DNA from: Gari tellinella
Lineage: Eukaryota > Mollusca > Bivalvia > Cardiida > Psammobiidae
NCBI GenBank assembly: GCA_922989275.2
Contig: OV277864.1
Location: forward strand, 49,599,550-49,663,549
Direction of reading: 5' to 3'
DNA length: 64,000 bases
Part shown: positions 31,119 to 43,165 of the stretch, piece after piece
How the letters are laid out: each line of letters starts with the position of its first letter
Position numbering within the stretch: position 1 is the first letter of the stretch
Notes under the pieces: generated by a model
Seen by the model: the letters and a program-made list of their open reading frames with translations, nothing else
Told to the model about the DNA's origin: nothing
Databases searched by the model: none
Position numbers and translations under genes: made by a program

Positions 31119-31483
31119 TACAGTGCTCCCTCTCTACAACGGCCCTCCCAACAACGACTCCCTCCTTACAACGACACTCTCCGTTATTCCCTAATCGGAA
31201 TAATTAAGTCTAACTCTTTTACTGCTACAATATCGTCTGCTTACGATTGTCGTCTGCTGTTTTCTCTCACAGTTATATATAAGTGGAGATTTTGATAAAA
31301 TACATATAATGACGAGTGACAAATAGCTTGAATCCAGATCAGACGCCGCGTAACGCGGCGTCTGATCTGGATTCAAGCTGTTTGCAAATGTAAACCTGTT
31401 TCTCTCTCTATAACGACTCCCTCCGAACAACGCACACAATCTGTGTCTCCCATTGGATGTCGTTGTAGAGAGGGAGCACTGTA
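31119..31483 (+). mobile_element. Family D MITE with TA duplication and empty site in R1
   Basis: CAGTGCTCCCTCTCTACAACG (trimmed) to GAGAGGGAGCACTG, with TA at 31119-31120 and 31482-31483. R1 reads 'gcgatTAgtttc' at about 1146-1155. The hairpin is perfect. Interior 'taactcttttactgctaca' plus 'atcgtctgcttacgattgtc' copies the left end of family A. Confidence 0.92.
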
Positions 31484-31527
31484 GTTTCTTTTAAACGAGG
31501 TATTATAATGTCTTATCTACTGTGCGA

Positions 31528-31915
31528 TACAGTGCTTCCTCTCTATTTACAACAACACCCAATGGAAAACAAAACTGTGTGTGTGTTGTTTGGAGGGAGT
31601 TGTTTTAATACCTTTTAGAGTGTTGAGCTCGACTTGGCTTACATTTGCAAACAGCTTGAAACAAGCACAGACGCCGCGCAACGCGGCTTCTGATCTTGAT
31701 TCAAACTGTTTGCCACTCGTCATTATGTGTGTGTTTTCTATCAAAGTGTCAACTATGTAACTCTTTAGAAAATAAAGTCGACGACAATTCTAAGCGGACG
31801 GTTTTGCGACAGTGAAAGGGCTAAACATAATTGTCTTGTTATAGGGGGGAAGGAGCAAGCTTTGTCGTTAGGACGGAACTGTGTTCAGAGGACCGTTGTA
31901 GGGAGGGAGCAATGT
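31528..31915 (-). mobile_element. Family D MITE (orthologue of 1427-1811)
   Basis: TA + CAGTGCTTCCTCTC..GGGAGCAATG + TA. Hairpin mismatches are shared with R1. Confidence 0.78.
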
Positions 31916-32210
31916 ATAATATATTATGCAAATTAAACATGTTTATGCGTTGTACGTGTTGCTCTTTACATGAATATTAAATGAAGGCATACATATCATT
32001 TAGAAACAGTGAATACCGAGATTAGATAGCTCATCGGGAAATCCTCTTATCAGGATCTACACTGTTTATTTCGCTTTTGAAAATTCAAAAACATAATTCA
32101 ACATAAACAAGTATTTGATTCTTAAACATGGATTAGTCAATCTGAAATTTCAGCATATTAAAAGGTTTAACTTTATACTAACGATGCTTAGATATATGTG
32201 TACAGTGAAA

Positions 32211-32395
32211 CCTCTCTGTTACGACAATCAAAATGGAAGCTAATTGATTTTATAAAAGACAGATGACTGCTTAAAGCAAGGCGACAGTACAACAGAAAGC
32301 TACTAAAGGAGCTTTCTGTTTTACTGCCACCTTGCTTTAAGCAGTCACTTGTCATGAACACCTGATTATTAACACAATTTAATAGTGGCCAGGTT
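32211..32395 (+). mobile_element. Family E MITE, right end lost
   Basis: Same E/C junction as 2348-2518. The hairpin is better kept here (gacagtacaacagaaagct / agctttctgttttactgcc). Confidence 0.72.
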
Positions 32396-32566
32396 GTTAA
32401 AAACTGGGCATCTGATCAGACTCCAAACTGTTTGCCGTCCAGGGTATAATCAAATAGATCTAGCCACAGTTGTTATAAAAGGTGTCTTTTTTCAATACTT
32501 TACAACAAAGCTTTTACTTTTGTTTGCGTTTAAACTGGAGAGTAAAACGACTTCTCCAACTGTATG
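32396..32566 (-). mobile_element. Family C half element
   Basis: Orthologue of 2519-2699; ends cttctccaactg+TA. Confidence 0.58.
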
Positions 32567-32600
32567 TATTGTATGAGACGCTATATCAGTTTTCATGAAT

Positions 32601-32848
32601 TTAACTCTTTCATGACCAAATTATTGTGAGATTTTTACCCTTGCACCGCTTTATTGTCGTCTGCTTCAGTATGGTTGTCTGCAAAACACGTTTGAAGTTA
32701 TATATATTTAAGGTTGTATAACCATAAATATTAATAAGAGCGTCAAACAATTTGGGTGCTGATCAGACGCCGCGTGACGCGGCGTCTGATCAGCACCCAA
32801 ACTGTTTGCAAACGCGATTTATGACGTCATTGAGAGTAAAAGGGTTAA
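32601..32848 (+). mobile_element. Family A MITE
   Basis: TTAA at both ends. The hairpin (32746-32810) is almost perfect, and the tip gcgtgacgc differs from R1. Confidence 0.87.
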
Positions 32849-33000
32849 ACATGTATGATTTAAGGGTATGTAACTCGCGGATGAATAACCTGAGAGTTTA
32901 TATTAAAGTTATTTCCCTTCATAAGAATGTAAATTTTGATCGAGGCCATTACGTCGTTTTAAATGATTTGAAGCAAAATCTTTTGCAAATTTGGAATACA

Positions 33001-33150
33001 CCTGGCTCCAAGGTTATAAAACGTTTGAGTTGAACTTGAGGTCGTTCTCAAGCATTTGAATGGTCAGATTTGAGCAAAAGCTTATATCTGACCAATCAAA
33101 TGCTCGAGAACGATCTCAGATACAATCTTGGGGCCTGATGTCACCCAAAA
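33001..33150. mobile_element. Family L foldback
   Basis: Orthologue of 3134-3288. Core gtcagatttgagcaaaagc..tctgaccaatcaaatgctc. Confidence 0.55.
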
Positions 33151-33443
33151 TCGGAATTATTGTGTCAAACTGATTGTACAAAGGAAAAACTATTTCATTT
33201 ACGGATTTTAAACAATTAACCGAAATAAGGTAACTTTATATGCAAGGGTTGGGTAACAGGTGTTAGAACCCATCTTAGGATGGCTAAGTATTGCATGTTA
33301 TTTCAGGTTCCTAGGTCCTTGAGCTTTAGCTTTGACCTCAGTTATAGGCATATTTACTTTTGGACAACAGCTTGGTTTGCCAAATAATGTGTATGAGAAC
33401 ATCTTTGGATGGTGGAGTGTTGAAAATCTTTTTAAATCTTTGT

Positions 33444-33933
33444 TACCATAGCGAAGACGTATTTCTTTCCCGTTTAAACGCAATGCACATAATGTAGAAA
33501 ATTACATTTTAAAATTTCTAACTTTCCGTTTTAATCTGAGAGGCAAGCCCTTTGAAGCCTGATCATACGGTTGGTTACCCGGGGTCTGATCTGGCTCCAA
33601 GCTGCTTGTAAATCCAATTGGAAACAATAGTTTTAGTGTAAATTTATGCGTTTAACCCTTTCCCCCATAGAAGCGCCTTTCAGCGCATTAAGTTTATTCC
33701 TTCACGGAAGAAAATAGTTCCAATTTATACAGTCATAAATATGCATCATACAAAATATTTTCTATATTCAAGCAGATGATAGCTTAAAGCAGGCTGGAAG
33801 TAAAGCAGAATGCGCTTAAGGCGCATTCTGCTTTACTTTCAACCTGCTTTAAGTGGACACCTATATTCAATACTAGAGACATGCTATGTGGGAAAGGGTT
33901 AATGGGAACGAATAAAGTCATCTCCGCTGAATA
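33444..33933 (+). mobile_element. Family C MITE interrupted by family B
   Basis: Left TA+ccatagcgaagacg. The right part is cut by the B element, after which 'gggaacgaataaagtcatctc' resumes the C end. Confidence 0.7.
33652..33902 (-). mobile_element. Family B MITE nested in family C
   Basis: TTAACCCTTTCCCCCATAG..GTGGGAAAGGGTTAA, TTAA at both ends. The hairpin is nearly perfect (agtaaagcagaatgcgctt / aaggcgcattctgctttact). The R1 copy of the C element has no insertion here. Confidence 0.88.
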
Positions 33934-34125
33934 TTGACATAAGCCTTTCCGGAGCATATTTCCTAAACCACATCAGATTTGGATAGCTTATTTTATATGT
34001 GTTTATATCTTTGAATTTTGATGTGTATACGTACCATCTCAAGGTCACTGTGACCTTGATCTAAACTATTATTAAATAATAGTCCGGAGACTACATCAGC
34101 TAGGGATTATAATATAATTTGTATT

Positions 34126-34200
34126 CTCTGCCATCTTAAAATGTACTCTCACGTTACATATATTATATGTAACGTGAGAGTACATTTTAAGATGGCAGAG
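34126..34200. repeat. Perfect 75-bp palindrome, R2 only
   Basis: Two exact 37-base arms from ctctgccatcttaaaatg to its complement, with one central base. The right arm is the normal repeat sequence and the left arm is a new inverted copy absent from R1 and R3. Confidence 0.93.
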
Positions 34201-35269
34201 TGTCACATACAAGCTTCAAATATTATGTAAGTTTGGCCTGGATCTTTACCTTTGAGTTCAATTTAGAAATAAACTTTCATGAGCATATTTTCTACACTAC
34301 ATCAACTAAAGTAATATATGAGTGAATATGTTTTGGGATGACGCAATTCCACGTACCTGTTAAATGTCACGATGACCTTTGACCTCATTTAGAGCAAAAG
34401 CTTGTCCAGATCATATGATTATGTCCTATACCACCTCAGTAAAGAACGACAAGATTAGTGTGATAGTACATCTTGGGATGGTGTTGAGTTTCAAGTCATT
34501 TTAAGGTCAATGTGACCTTGATCTTGACCTGCAACCTCAATTATGGAAGAAGCTTCTCCGGAACATAATTTTATTCCCTGTATCGTATCTGCACCGGACA
34601 CCAAAGTTGGTGTGTTAGAACATTTTTTGGATAGCGTACTGTGTCATACGATTTTCAGAATACTGTGACCTTTGTCCTCAATTATAAACAGCTTGTCTTG
34701 AGCATATTTACTTTACTATATCAGCCAGAGCAACATAAGTTGGCTTGCGAGTATACATCTTGGGATGGCAAAGTGTAGCGTACCATTTTAAAATGTTGTG
34801 TATGAATACATTTTCTAGCTTGCATACAACAACAAAAATGCATTCCAAAGTAACCCACTTTCCTTTAATGACCTGTTTAACAAACGGCTGGTTTGCCTAC
34901 CATTGAGCGTTAAACATATGTTTTATTGGAACATGGAAATAAAAACAAAAGAAACAGTGACATCACAAACTATTTTAATGAAAAGTTGAAACAAAGCGTG
35001 TAGCTAACAAACAAGACACCACAGGCGCCATTACACAATACAGTTAAGCGATGGTTGTAGGCCTACATACTAGAATACTACAATGCCATTACAAAAGGGA
35101 AACCTTTTCAAAGTTTTCTTCTTCCCTTTCAGACGAACCTACGGCCAATGCAAAGGCAATTAGATAAGACAAAATGACTGTATTTTGAAAATGGTTTAAT
35201 ATGACCAGTGGTCGAGGTTCGTGGCGTCTGGTCTGGCTCAAAACTCACCGTTTGTAATACACCAAAAAG

Positions 35270-35521
35270 TATGAGGGGCGTTTGAAAAGTAATGGCAACT
35301 GATCTATAACTTCAATATAATAATAAAATCAATATAATCCTGGAGTCATTAAGGGTCATTTAGGTTCATGTTATAACTTATCGACTTATTTGATCTTATC
35401 GTGTATTATACCCTCGTGTAGGCAAAGAATTGCTCTTTAAAATGATATATCACACATGCGTTTTGCACGTATTGTATTGTAGTTATTGATTAGCGCCATT
35501 ACTTTTCAAACGCCCTTCGTA
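35270..35521 (+). mobile_element. Family M MITE with TA duplication and empty site in R1
   Basis: TATGAGGGGCGTTTGAAAAG..CTTTTCAAACGCCCTTCGTA. R1 has 'gaggTAtgtggagaatta' with a single TA at 5647-5648. Size and ends fit a mariner-type derivative. Confidence 0.85.
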
Positions 35522-35787
35522 TTTGGAGAATTAATCCATTTGTGCCTAGCATCCCGTAAATTGGAAACAGTCATACAGTGCAAAACTCAGATCAGCATTG
35601 TGCGGCGTATAAAATGAGTATATGCTTTTTTCTTACAGCAATATCAGTCAAAAAATAAAATAAAATGAAACAAATTAACAAGACATGCCTCAAATGAAAA
35701 ATAGACTCATCCAATATAGAAGCGCGGACTAATTCATTAGAAAGTATACGGTGTCTGATCTGAGTGAAGTCTTTGCCTATGTTCAAG

Positions 35788-35993
35788 TTAACCCTTTCAC
35801 TTTCAATGACGCCAAAAAGGCGCGTTTGCAAACAGTTTGGATCCTGATCAGACGCCGCGTAACGCGGCGTCTGATCAGGATCTAAACAGTTTGACACTCG
35901 TTTTTTCAGTCATACTGCCTTAAATATAGCCTTGAAACGATATTACAGACAACAATATTGAAGCAGACGACAATATGGCGGCGAAGGGGTAAA
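35788..35993 (+). mobile_element. Family A MITE
   Basis: TTAACCCTTTCACTTTC..GGCGAAGGGGTAA. Hairpin at about 35827-35893 with two mismatches. Confidence 0.85.
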
Positions 35994-36438
35994 ATCTCAC
36001 GATAATTTTGCTCATGGGATGGATAAGTGATGCTAGACACAAATGGGTTAAGGAGTTCGACTTTTAAGACGTTTCAATGTGTTTTTATTTTGCCATAACA
36101 CCTGCGACTTCCACTAACAAAACTAGGGAAAATTAGACCATAAAAATTTAGGTCGACTTATGTCATTAGCGAAGCCACCCGCCTTAAGGTCTTTTCAATC
36201 ACTCAGAGAGCCGTTTTATATGCCCTAACATAGTTCTTGCTAAGGCGACCAAAGCACTGTTCACTGATTGGACGAAAATGTGAGACAGTTACTAATGGTT
36301 GGTTTAAGCAAACTTAAAAACAATGTCTTTACCGTAAGCATGTCTTAAGTTGGCTTAACTACTAGGTACTAATGACACTCCATGCTACAAGTTATAGAGC
36401 CCCCGGTTTAGGATGTAATTAAATGCTAAAATTACTGG

Positions 36439-36691
36439 TTAACACATCAACTTGTATGCCTTGTGTATTCTTCCATTCTTATATACATTGTACATGTATT
36501 TGATTATTCCATTTTAATTTTAAGAAGTGACTGGTCTGAATTTTCTTTTTTATTTTTATTTTGTTAGAAATTTCTATTAGCAAACAGTACATGCCCAGAT
36601 CATACGCCACATATGCGGCGTATGATCAGAGTCTGCGCTGTTTGCCTACGATGTCCAGTTTATGGGACGCTAGGCACATTGAGTGGTTTAA
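36439..36691 (-). mobile_element. Family F MITE
   Basis: TTAACACATCAACTTGTATGCC..GCTAGGCACATTGAGTGGTTTAA. Hairpin tip atacgccacatatgcggcgt. Its right TTAA is also the left TTAA of the following B. Confidence 0.65.
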
Positions 36692-36913
36692 ACCTTTCCC
36701 TCATAGCTTGCTTTCAGAAGTGAAGACAGATGGTGGCTTAAAACAGACTGAAAGTATAGCAGAATGCCACTTAAACAGTATTCTGCTTAACTTTTAGCCG
36801 GCTTTTAGATACAATCTGCTGTTCTGATCGTTCATATTCATGACTGTTTAAAGTAGACTTATTTTTTAAACGGGTGAATAAATAAAAGATGTGTATGTTG
36901 GGTAATGGGTTAA
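36688..36913 (-). mobile_element. Family B-like MITE
   Basis: TTAAACCTTTCCCTCATAG..TGGGTAATGGGTTAA. The core is worn. Orthologue at 56700-56915. Confidence 0.65.
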
Positions 36914-37004
36914 ATGAAAATCTTGAGATTGCAATGCACGAAAGTAGAAACTTTTACACAACTTTGAAAAAAGATACATTTCATATATCTTGGGCGTGTA
37001 CACA

Positions 37005-37212
37005 TACTGTAAAATTTCTCTATTACGACCATTACATCATGTTAATTATAAGGTGTTATAGACAAGAAAATTCTTAAAGCAAGGTGACAGAGAAACATAA
37101 AGTTCCTTTAGGAGCTTTCTGTTTTACTGTCATCGTGCTTTAAGCTGTCATCTGACTTTTATACAATTAGTTAGCCTTCTTTTTAGTGGTCGTAATAGAG
37201 AGGTTTTACTAC
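37005..37212 (+). mobile_element. Family E MITE
   Basis: ctgtaaaatttctctattacg..gtcgtaatagagaggtttta. Hairpin aaagcaaggtgacag / ctgtcatcgtgcttt. Orthologue at 57004-57201. Confidence 0.75.
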
Positions 37213-38090
37213 ATATATTGGTTTAAACGTGATAAATCCTGCTAAAACTTGGCTAAAGGCAATGCAGTAACATTTTGCAATAACAAAATGACGAAGAACT
37301 ATGTTAATCTAAGTGACAAACAGTTTGTAGCCAGATGAGACGTCATTCTCGGCGTATGATCTGGTTCCAAACTCTTTTGATGTGAACATCAACACTTGGA
37401 GCATAGGCCTACATGCTTTTGTAGAATACAAACTACAGCCTAAATGTCGTAGCCACTGAACGCTTCCGGTTAAGCGTATTCTCCAAGAAACGTATTAATT
37501 AATTAAAAAAGGTCGCGTTAGATCGAAATAACTTTTTATATCCTCTAAAACTTGATAAATCCTGCTAAAACTTGACTAAAGACAATGTATTAATATGTAG
37601 GAAATTAAAAAATGATGACGGTCTTTTTGAATCTGAGTATCAAATAATTTGGAGAGAAATCACACGCCGAGTTATTTGGCAAACATGTACATGTATGATC
37701 TGCCTCCAAACTCTTTTGATATGAGTATCAGTACTTGGCGCAAACATGTTTTTGTTGGGAAATAACAGTCTAATACAACCTATATAGTGTGAGAGGAGCA
37801 ATTAACTTAACAAATATATGCCTGTTTATTAACTATTTGCTGAAAGATTTCATTATACATATATAAGGATGATCGAAAAACACGACAGCGTTTCTTTTTA
37901 CGGAAGATAATTTCATGAAAAACTATCTACGATTTTTTGATAAACAACTTTTGAGATATACATGTATCGTATATCATATCCGAAAACGACTCGGAACTTC
38001 GGCATATAGGCAAAGAATACCAAGTCATCTTCTCTAATCCGCGATAATGCAATGCACGCACGGCATTCGATTGGCTGTTCTTTTGAGTTA
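37213..38090. repeat. Two worn C-like blocks in direct repeat
   Basis: 'tgataaatcctgctaaaactt' begins blocks near 37231 and 37554, each followed by a decayed hairpin. The same pair is at about 57218 and 57560 in R3. The rest is R-specific sequence. Confidence 0.5.
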
Positions 38091-38359
38091 TGGCCCTTTA
38101 CTTATTACGCATATAGGGTTATAGTCATGTTAAGTTACTGTAAGAGTCAAAAACTATGTCCAAAACAGGTAAAAATATGAGTAAAATTTATTTTTTGGAA
38201 AGAGCATTGGGGAGTATGCGATTGGTGCTACGAAATGATGTTGAAACCTTAATTCGAATTCGGTGACGAACAACATTTATAAAACAATAAATAGAGATAA
38301 AACGTGAGATAAAGCAGATGTTGAAAAACAGGATGGTTTTAGTACAAAGCATAACGGCC

Positions 38360-38605
38360 TCATCCTTTCACCGCCAAACTTATCGTGTGATTTTTACCCC
38401 TTCACCGCTATATTGTCGTCTGCTTCAATGTTGTTGCCTGCAATTTCGTTTCAAAGTTTTAATTTAGGACATTATGACAAACGTAATTTGAAATGAGTGT
38501 CAAGCAGTTTGGATCCTGATCAGACGCCGAGTTACGCGGCGTCTGATCAGGATCCAAACTTTTTGCAAACGCGTCTTTTGGCATCAATGACAGTGACAGG
38601 ATTAA
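38360..38605 (-). mobile_element. Family A MITE
   Basis: ..accccttcaccgctatattgtcg..cagtgacaggaTTAA. Hairpin 38507-38570 with two mismatches. Confidence 0.72.
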
Positions 38606-38741
38606 TGGGGGTATCTTGTGCAATTCCATCAAACATAAACAGATATATACGCAATAAAACATATCGCACTGCGGAGGGAAAGGTTTATATGGGTATTATT
38701 GCTTCATTCTCGTTAATCCTCTGAAAGGGTAAACACAACAA

Positions 38742-38984
38742 ACAGCGTAGAAGACATTAGGTCTTCCCGTGTAAACGAAACAAAACGCAATGAAACAAAA
38801 TGGACAAAAAGACAGCTTTGAAAGAATTCTTACTTTTCATCTTTAACTGACTGACAAACGTTATGGAGCCTGGTAAGACGGCCGCGGGTAACCCGGCGTC
38901 TGATCTGGATCCAAACTTCTTGCAATGGTTATATGTTTAGCGCAAACGAGCTTATTGAAAACAAATGCCGTATTCTCCACACAT
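38742..38984 (+). mobile_element. Family C MITE, worn
   Basis: cagcgtagaagacattagg..gccgtattctccacac. Hairpin arms gagcctggtaagacgg / ccggcgtctgatctgg. Confidence 0.6.
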
Positions 38985-39679
38985 ATGTCACCACAGTCAG
39001 GCTATTAGATGACTTGGCGATGGTGTGAAATATATGTGAAAGATTTAAGCAGTCTGAATGTTAGGCAGAACATTCTAGTAGGAGAATTCTGCTTTACATT
39101 CATTAAACGTCAAGCTACCAAAATCAATAAGTTACTGTCGTTTTGAGTATGCCGTGATAACAGGATCTCATTCTTAAACATGTTCTTCATATATAAAAAT
39201 AGCCAGTGTTATGTATATATATTTTTAAAAAACTTTGAAGACCCAGATAATAGGGCTCCTCAATGATCCATCCAATCAGGGTCTTGAAAATTTGTTTTGC
39301 TTTACTTTCACTGAAATATTTAGTGCCCTTAACTGTAGAAACTGAAAACTGTTTGAAAATTCTATTTTAATCTGAGTTGCAAAATAAGATTGGTGCCTGG
39401 TTAGACGCCGGGCTACCCACGTCTGATCTGGCTCCAAACAGTTTGCTTGGGAAAAAACAATTTTAGCGTAAATGCGTTTACTGCATACATGTAGGAAAGT
39501 TTAAATCTTAGCTTAAGGGTCCAACAATATCTTTGGAGACACGAAAACCTCAATAAAAAGAGCACTTATTTCCAGTGCTGTACCAAACTTGTCAGTAGTT
39601 TAACGTTGATAATACTTTCGAGATTTATTTCAATCTAGTAAAGTATTGGTGATAAAGTATGTGAACAGTTCAATCTGTG
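38985..39679. other. Repeat remnants
   Basis: An E/B-type mini-hairpin is near 39040-39115, a G-like piece near 39235-39290, and a worn C hairpin near 39375-39450. No gene. Confidence 0.45.
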
Positions 39680-39930
39680 TTAACCTTCCCCTATAGAAGC
39701 GCCTTTTAGCGCAGGTAATTTAGTTTTCCACTGAAGAAAGTGGTTCCAATTTTACAGTCATGAACCTGTACCATAAGATATAATTTTTATATCCTAGCAG
39801 ATGGTAATTTAAAGCAGGCTGAAAATAAAGCAGAATACATCTTGAGGCGCATTCTGCTTTATTTTCAATCTGCTTTAAAGTATCACATGTTTTCAACACT
39901 AGAAACAGACTACTGGGTTAAAGGGGTTAA
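39680..39930 (+). mobile_element. Family B MITE
   Basis: TTAACCTTCCCCTATAG..GGGTTAAAGGGGTTAA. Hairpin aataaagcagaatacat..gcattctgctttatt. Confidence 0.8.
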
Positions 39931-40052
39931 GCGACATTAAACGTAAATGCAATAAGATATGGGATATCGCCAAATAGTTTGCAAGGAGAATAAATGATTT
40001 GACATAAGTGCGTTTATTGGAAAAGATAAACATTTTATCCACTGTATTACGA
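39931..40052 (+). mobile_element. Family C right half
   Basis: gtgcgtttattggaaaagat..attttatccactgTA, joined directly to the B element. Confidence 0.5.
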
Positions 40053-40094
40053 CCACTCCAGAAAATCTAACCAATTTTCATTTTGCTTTGATTT

Positions 40095-41465
40095 GTATAA
40101 TCTCTGTTTAGCTTTTTGGACAGTTTGGAAAGACAATGAAATGTTCATATAAAACATTAGTTTACAGTTGCCCATGGACAGCCTGGATAACAACAGAGTG
40201 GTTGCTTTTTTACAATGAAGCTCACTTATATCGAAGTCCTCGGGACCGCCTGATTTCCGTCGGTTAAGCCATATTTCGTTATATCAGGACCATTTCACTC
40301 AACGTTAATACATATTGCCAATACCAGTCTAACCCTAATTCGCCCTGACCATTTGAATGTTAAAGCATTTCGAAATAATGGTTTATTTAAATGCCTGAGA
40401 TTGCTCAACTGCAATTGTAACCAATTATTTGTTTGGAAAATTGTTGTTCAAAATTGATTTTCCATTGCACTTTTGTTGGAATTAGTTTTTATATGAGTAC
40501 GTAAAATTCTAAAGTACACCCATGCTTATTTTCACTACAAAATTCACCAAATATAGCGCATCGAATAAATTTCTAAAACTTAAAACGTCAGTTCCAGACT
40601 TAATATTCCGCCTGGAACTGAACATGCGCCATCAAAGATTACAGTGGAGAACGCTTCATTATTTAACAATGGTGCGTCAATGCTGCATTTAAAAGTTAAG
40701 TTCTTTATAAAAAGTTTTGAGTAGAAGCAGGCATTATTATGTCACCGTTTGACCGTAACCAAAGGCAGATGATTCAATAAACTTAGAAAATGTTTTTTTT
40801 CGAAAAATTCTCAGGATATGCTTTTTATTTGCGTTGCAAAAAGTTTGGAGCCAGATCAGACGCCGGGTTACCCGGCGTCTGATCTGGCCCCATACTGTTT
40901 GCAATAAACATAAACATAATTGGACTCGTATTTTAGTATAAGAATAACGTCTTCTCCACAGAATCCCAAAAGTTCGACTTGATTAATCAGCAAATGTTTA
41001 TGCAAGTTTATGCAAGTGATGAATGCCTATGGTGTTTATGGATAAACTGGTATCATTCTTTCTCACTATTAATTTTGAATGAAAGGAATCTTAAATAACA
41101 GGAAGCAATAATCATTAACGCCAGCATCAAAGTCACGGCAGGAACCCGTGCGATGTTTTTGGCTGTAAAATACCCCTCGTAAAATGTTACACATATTAAT
41201 GAAGACAGTGCAAGAGAGGTTAATCTATTATATGTACCGGTACCCATTATAAATGCTGTAATATAAATAACTTCTAATTTGACTTTATTTAAACCAGTAC
41301 CCAGTATAATGCTTTTATATAAATAACTTCAAATTTGACTTCGAATTTTATTTTATTATATAACCTTTTCATCGCATGCGGCAACTGAAGTCGCCCTTGC
41401 AGACAGTTTGGACCCAGACCAAACTCCATGTAAGGCCACGTCAGATCAGGTGTTCGTATCAAAAT
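40095..41465 (-). repeat. Shared block R2b with a 0.9-kb insert
   Basis: 40095-40187 and 41096-41465 match 63610-64000. The middle (40188-41095) is absent from the other copy, between 'atggac.gcctgga' and 'caggaagcaataatcatt'. It contains a C element and two worn foldbacks. Confidence 0.8.
40640..40963 (+). mobile_element. Family C MITE
   Basis: TA+CAGTGGAGAACGCTTCATT..ATAACGTCTTCTCCACAG. Hairpin tip region cagacgccgggttacccggc intact. Confidence 0.78.
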
Positions 41466-42182
41466 TGTCTAAGCCAAAACTGCAAAGATATGAATTTGCA
41501 ATTAATTGCACGACAAATTTTACCAGGCGATATTTTGTCTTCAAAAGGGTTGCAACGGATGTTTAACCCATTTCAGCATAGTATCTACTAAAGTGAACAT
41601 TGGCAAAAAGTGTAGTCCTGATGAGAGTCCGTGTTAAGCAAGAATATCGATTGCAGAGCGCAGTCATGCTGCTGGTATAACTCAGGCTGGTGTCACTCTG
41701 TGGCAAGTTTTTGTCTCGTTCCCTTGTCCGTAATTTTCAAGTAAAACAATTTTATCATAGCTGACATAGTCTTGTTCTCTGTTTTCTAGTCTCTGGTTTC
41801 CATTGTTTCAGGTCGCTTGGGAATTTAACAGGCGGATACTGCACTTAATAGTTTTGTGAAATTATAAGAAAACTAAGGTAACTTATTAGAAATCTTGTTA
41901 AGTGCAGTTCAGTTCCTTTTGGGTGGTCGCTTAATTGTAGAGGATTAACACTGTGTTAATATTTTAAAGCAGAAACCAGGTCATGCTTTCTTGACATGCA
42001 AAACATTCATTAAAGATAATAAGTTAAAAGATTTAATCGTAAAAGCATCACTTCTAATTCTAAGTTATTGCACACGAATGTTTATTGAATTTTTTTAACC
42101 CATTAAATTTAAAAAAAAAAAGAAAAAAGAAGAGACAAAAAAAAGAAAGCAACTCTGTGTTAATCAGTATTGACTTAGTGAC
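41466..42182. other. Intergenic, nothing recognised
   Basis: A purine-rich A-tract is at about 42110-42145. The end of an E-type terminus (tttgggtggtcgcttaattg) is near 41915. Confidence 0.4.
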
Positions 42183-42428
42183 CTAACCCTTTCATGATCA
42201 AATTTATCGTGATAATTTTACCCCTCACAGTTTCATTGTCGTCTGCTTCAATATTGTTTTCTGCTATATCGTTTCAAAGTTGATTTTAAGGCGGTATGAC
42301 TGAAGAAATTTCAGTTAGAATGTCAAACATTTTGGATCCTGATCAGACGCCGCGTTACGCGGCGTCTGATTAGGATCCAAACTGTTTGCAAACGCGCTTT
42401 ATGACGTCATTGAGAGTGAAAGGGTTAA
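42183..42428 (+). mobile_element. Family A MITE, near intact
   Basis: CTAACCCTTTCATGATC..GAGTGAAAGGGTTAA. Hairpin 42325-42389 with two mismatches. Internal 'attgtcgtctgcttcaatatt'-type block present. Confidence 0.87.
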
Positions 42429-42954
42429 GTATTTGTCTTTAGCTAGAACTGCAGTTTCATCTTCTTTAATGAGGCATAAAACATATTGAACTGTAGTCTT
42501 TAAACACTTTAAGTTCTGAATGATGTTAGTATATCATCTTCCTTTCTATATTGTATTAATATCAGAACGGAAGCAAGCAAGCCCTTGATTAATGGCATGA
42601 GCTTTATAAATTAGTTGAAAGTTTAAGCCAAAGTAGGTTTGATATTTAAGAAAAAAGTTTATACAGAGCTAGTTTATTTGTTTTAAAGATTCTAAGTATT
42701 TAATGATGTATGTTGAAGAAACATTTGTCAATCATTATACGCGCGATAATGCACCAAGACCTAATATATTATATTATATTTCCTGTTAGTGATTTCCTTT
42801 ACAATGTCGAAACGTTGGATGCATGTTTTTACCATACCTTGCAAACAGATTGGGTTTAGATTAAGATATCTGCAAATTTTGTGAAGAAAGAATAAAACAT
42901 AATTGTCCATTGAATGGCGGTCTAACCAATCACTCAAATATGCACATTTCAGCA
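42429..42954. other. Intergenic, nothing recognised
   Basis: No repeats, frames or motifs that I can support. Confidence 0.4.
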
Positions 42955-43165
42955 CCTCTAAGGTATGCATCCACTAGAGAAAATAGACCCAATTTATACA
43001 GTCATAAATATGAACCGAACTATATATGTTTGTATATCCTAGCATATTTTAGCTTAAAGCAGGCTTAAAGTTAAACAGAATTCGCCTTAAGACAATCTGC
43101 TTTGCTTTCAACTTGCATTAAGTGGTCACCTGTCTTCAAAACTAGCAAAAGCTATGGGGTAAATG
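42955..43165 (+). mobile_element. Family B remnant
   Basis: agcttaaagcaggcttaaag..caacttgcattaagtggtc..gctatggggtaaa. Left terminus decayed. Confidence 0.55.

Larger units (their letters stand above)
33250..34830. repeat. Degenerate ~135-bp tandem repeat with AGGTCA palindromes (R2)
   Basis: Perfect AGGTCAnnnTGACCT at 34042-34056 (spacer CTG) and 34504-34518 (spacer ATG); further worn sites near 34365. Interrupted by C and B elements and by the palindrome at 34126-34200. Confidence 0.7.
29938..38090 (+). repeat. Segmental repeat R, copy R2
   Basis: Colinear with R1 (from position 1) and, from about 32430, with R3. About 36700-38090 pairs only with 56700-58100. The left border lies next to the D element at 29945 and is set by the window edge of R1. 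Confidence 0.9.
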
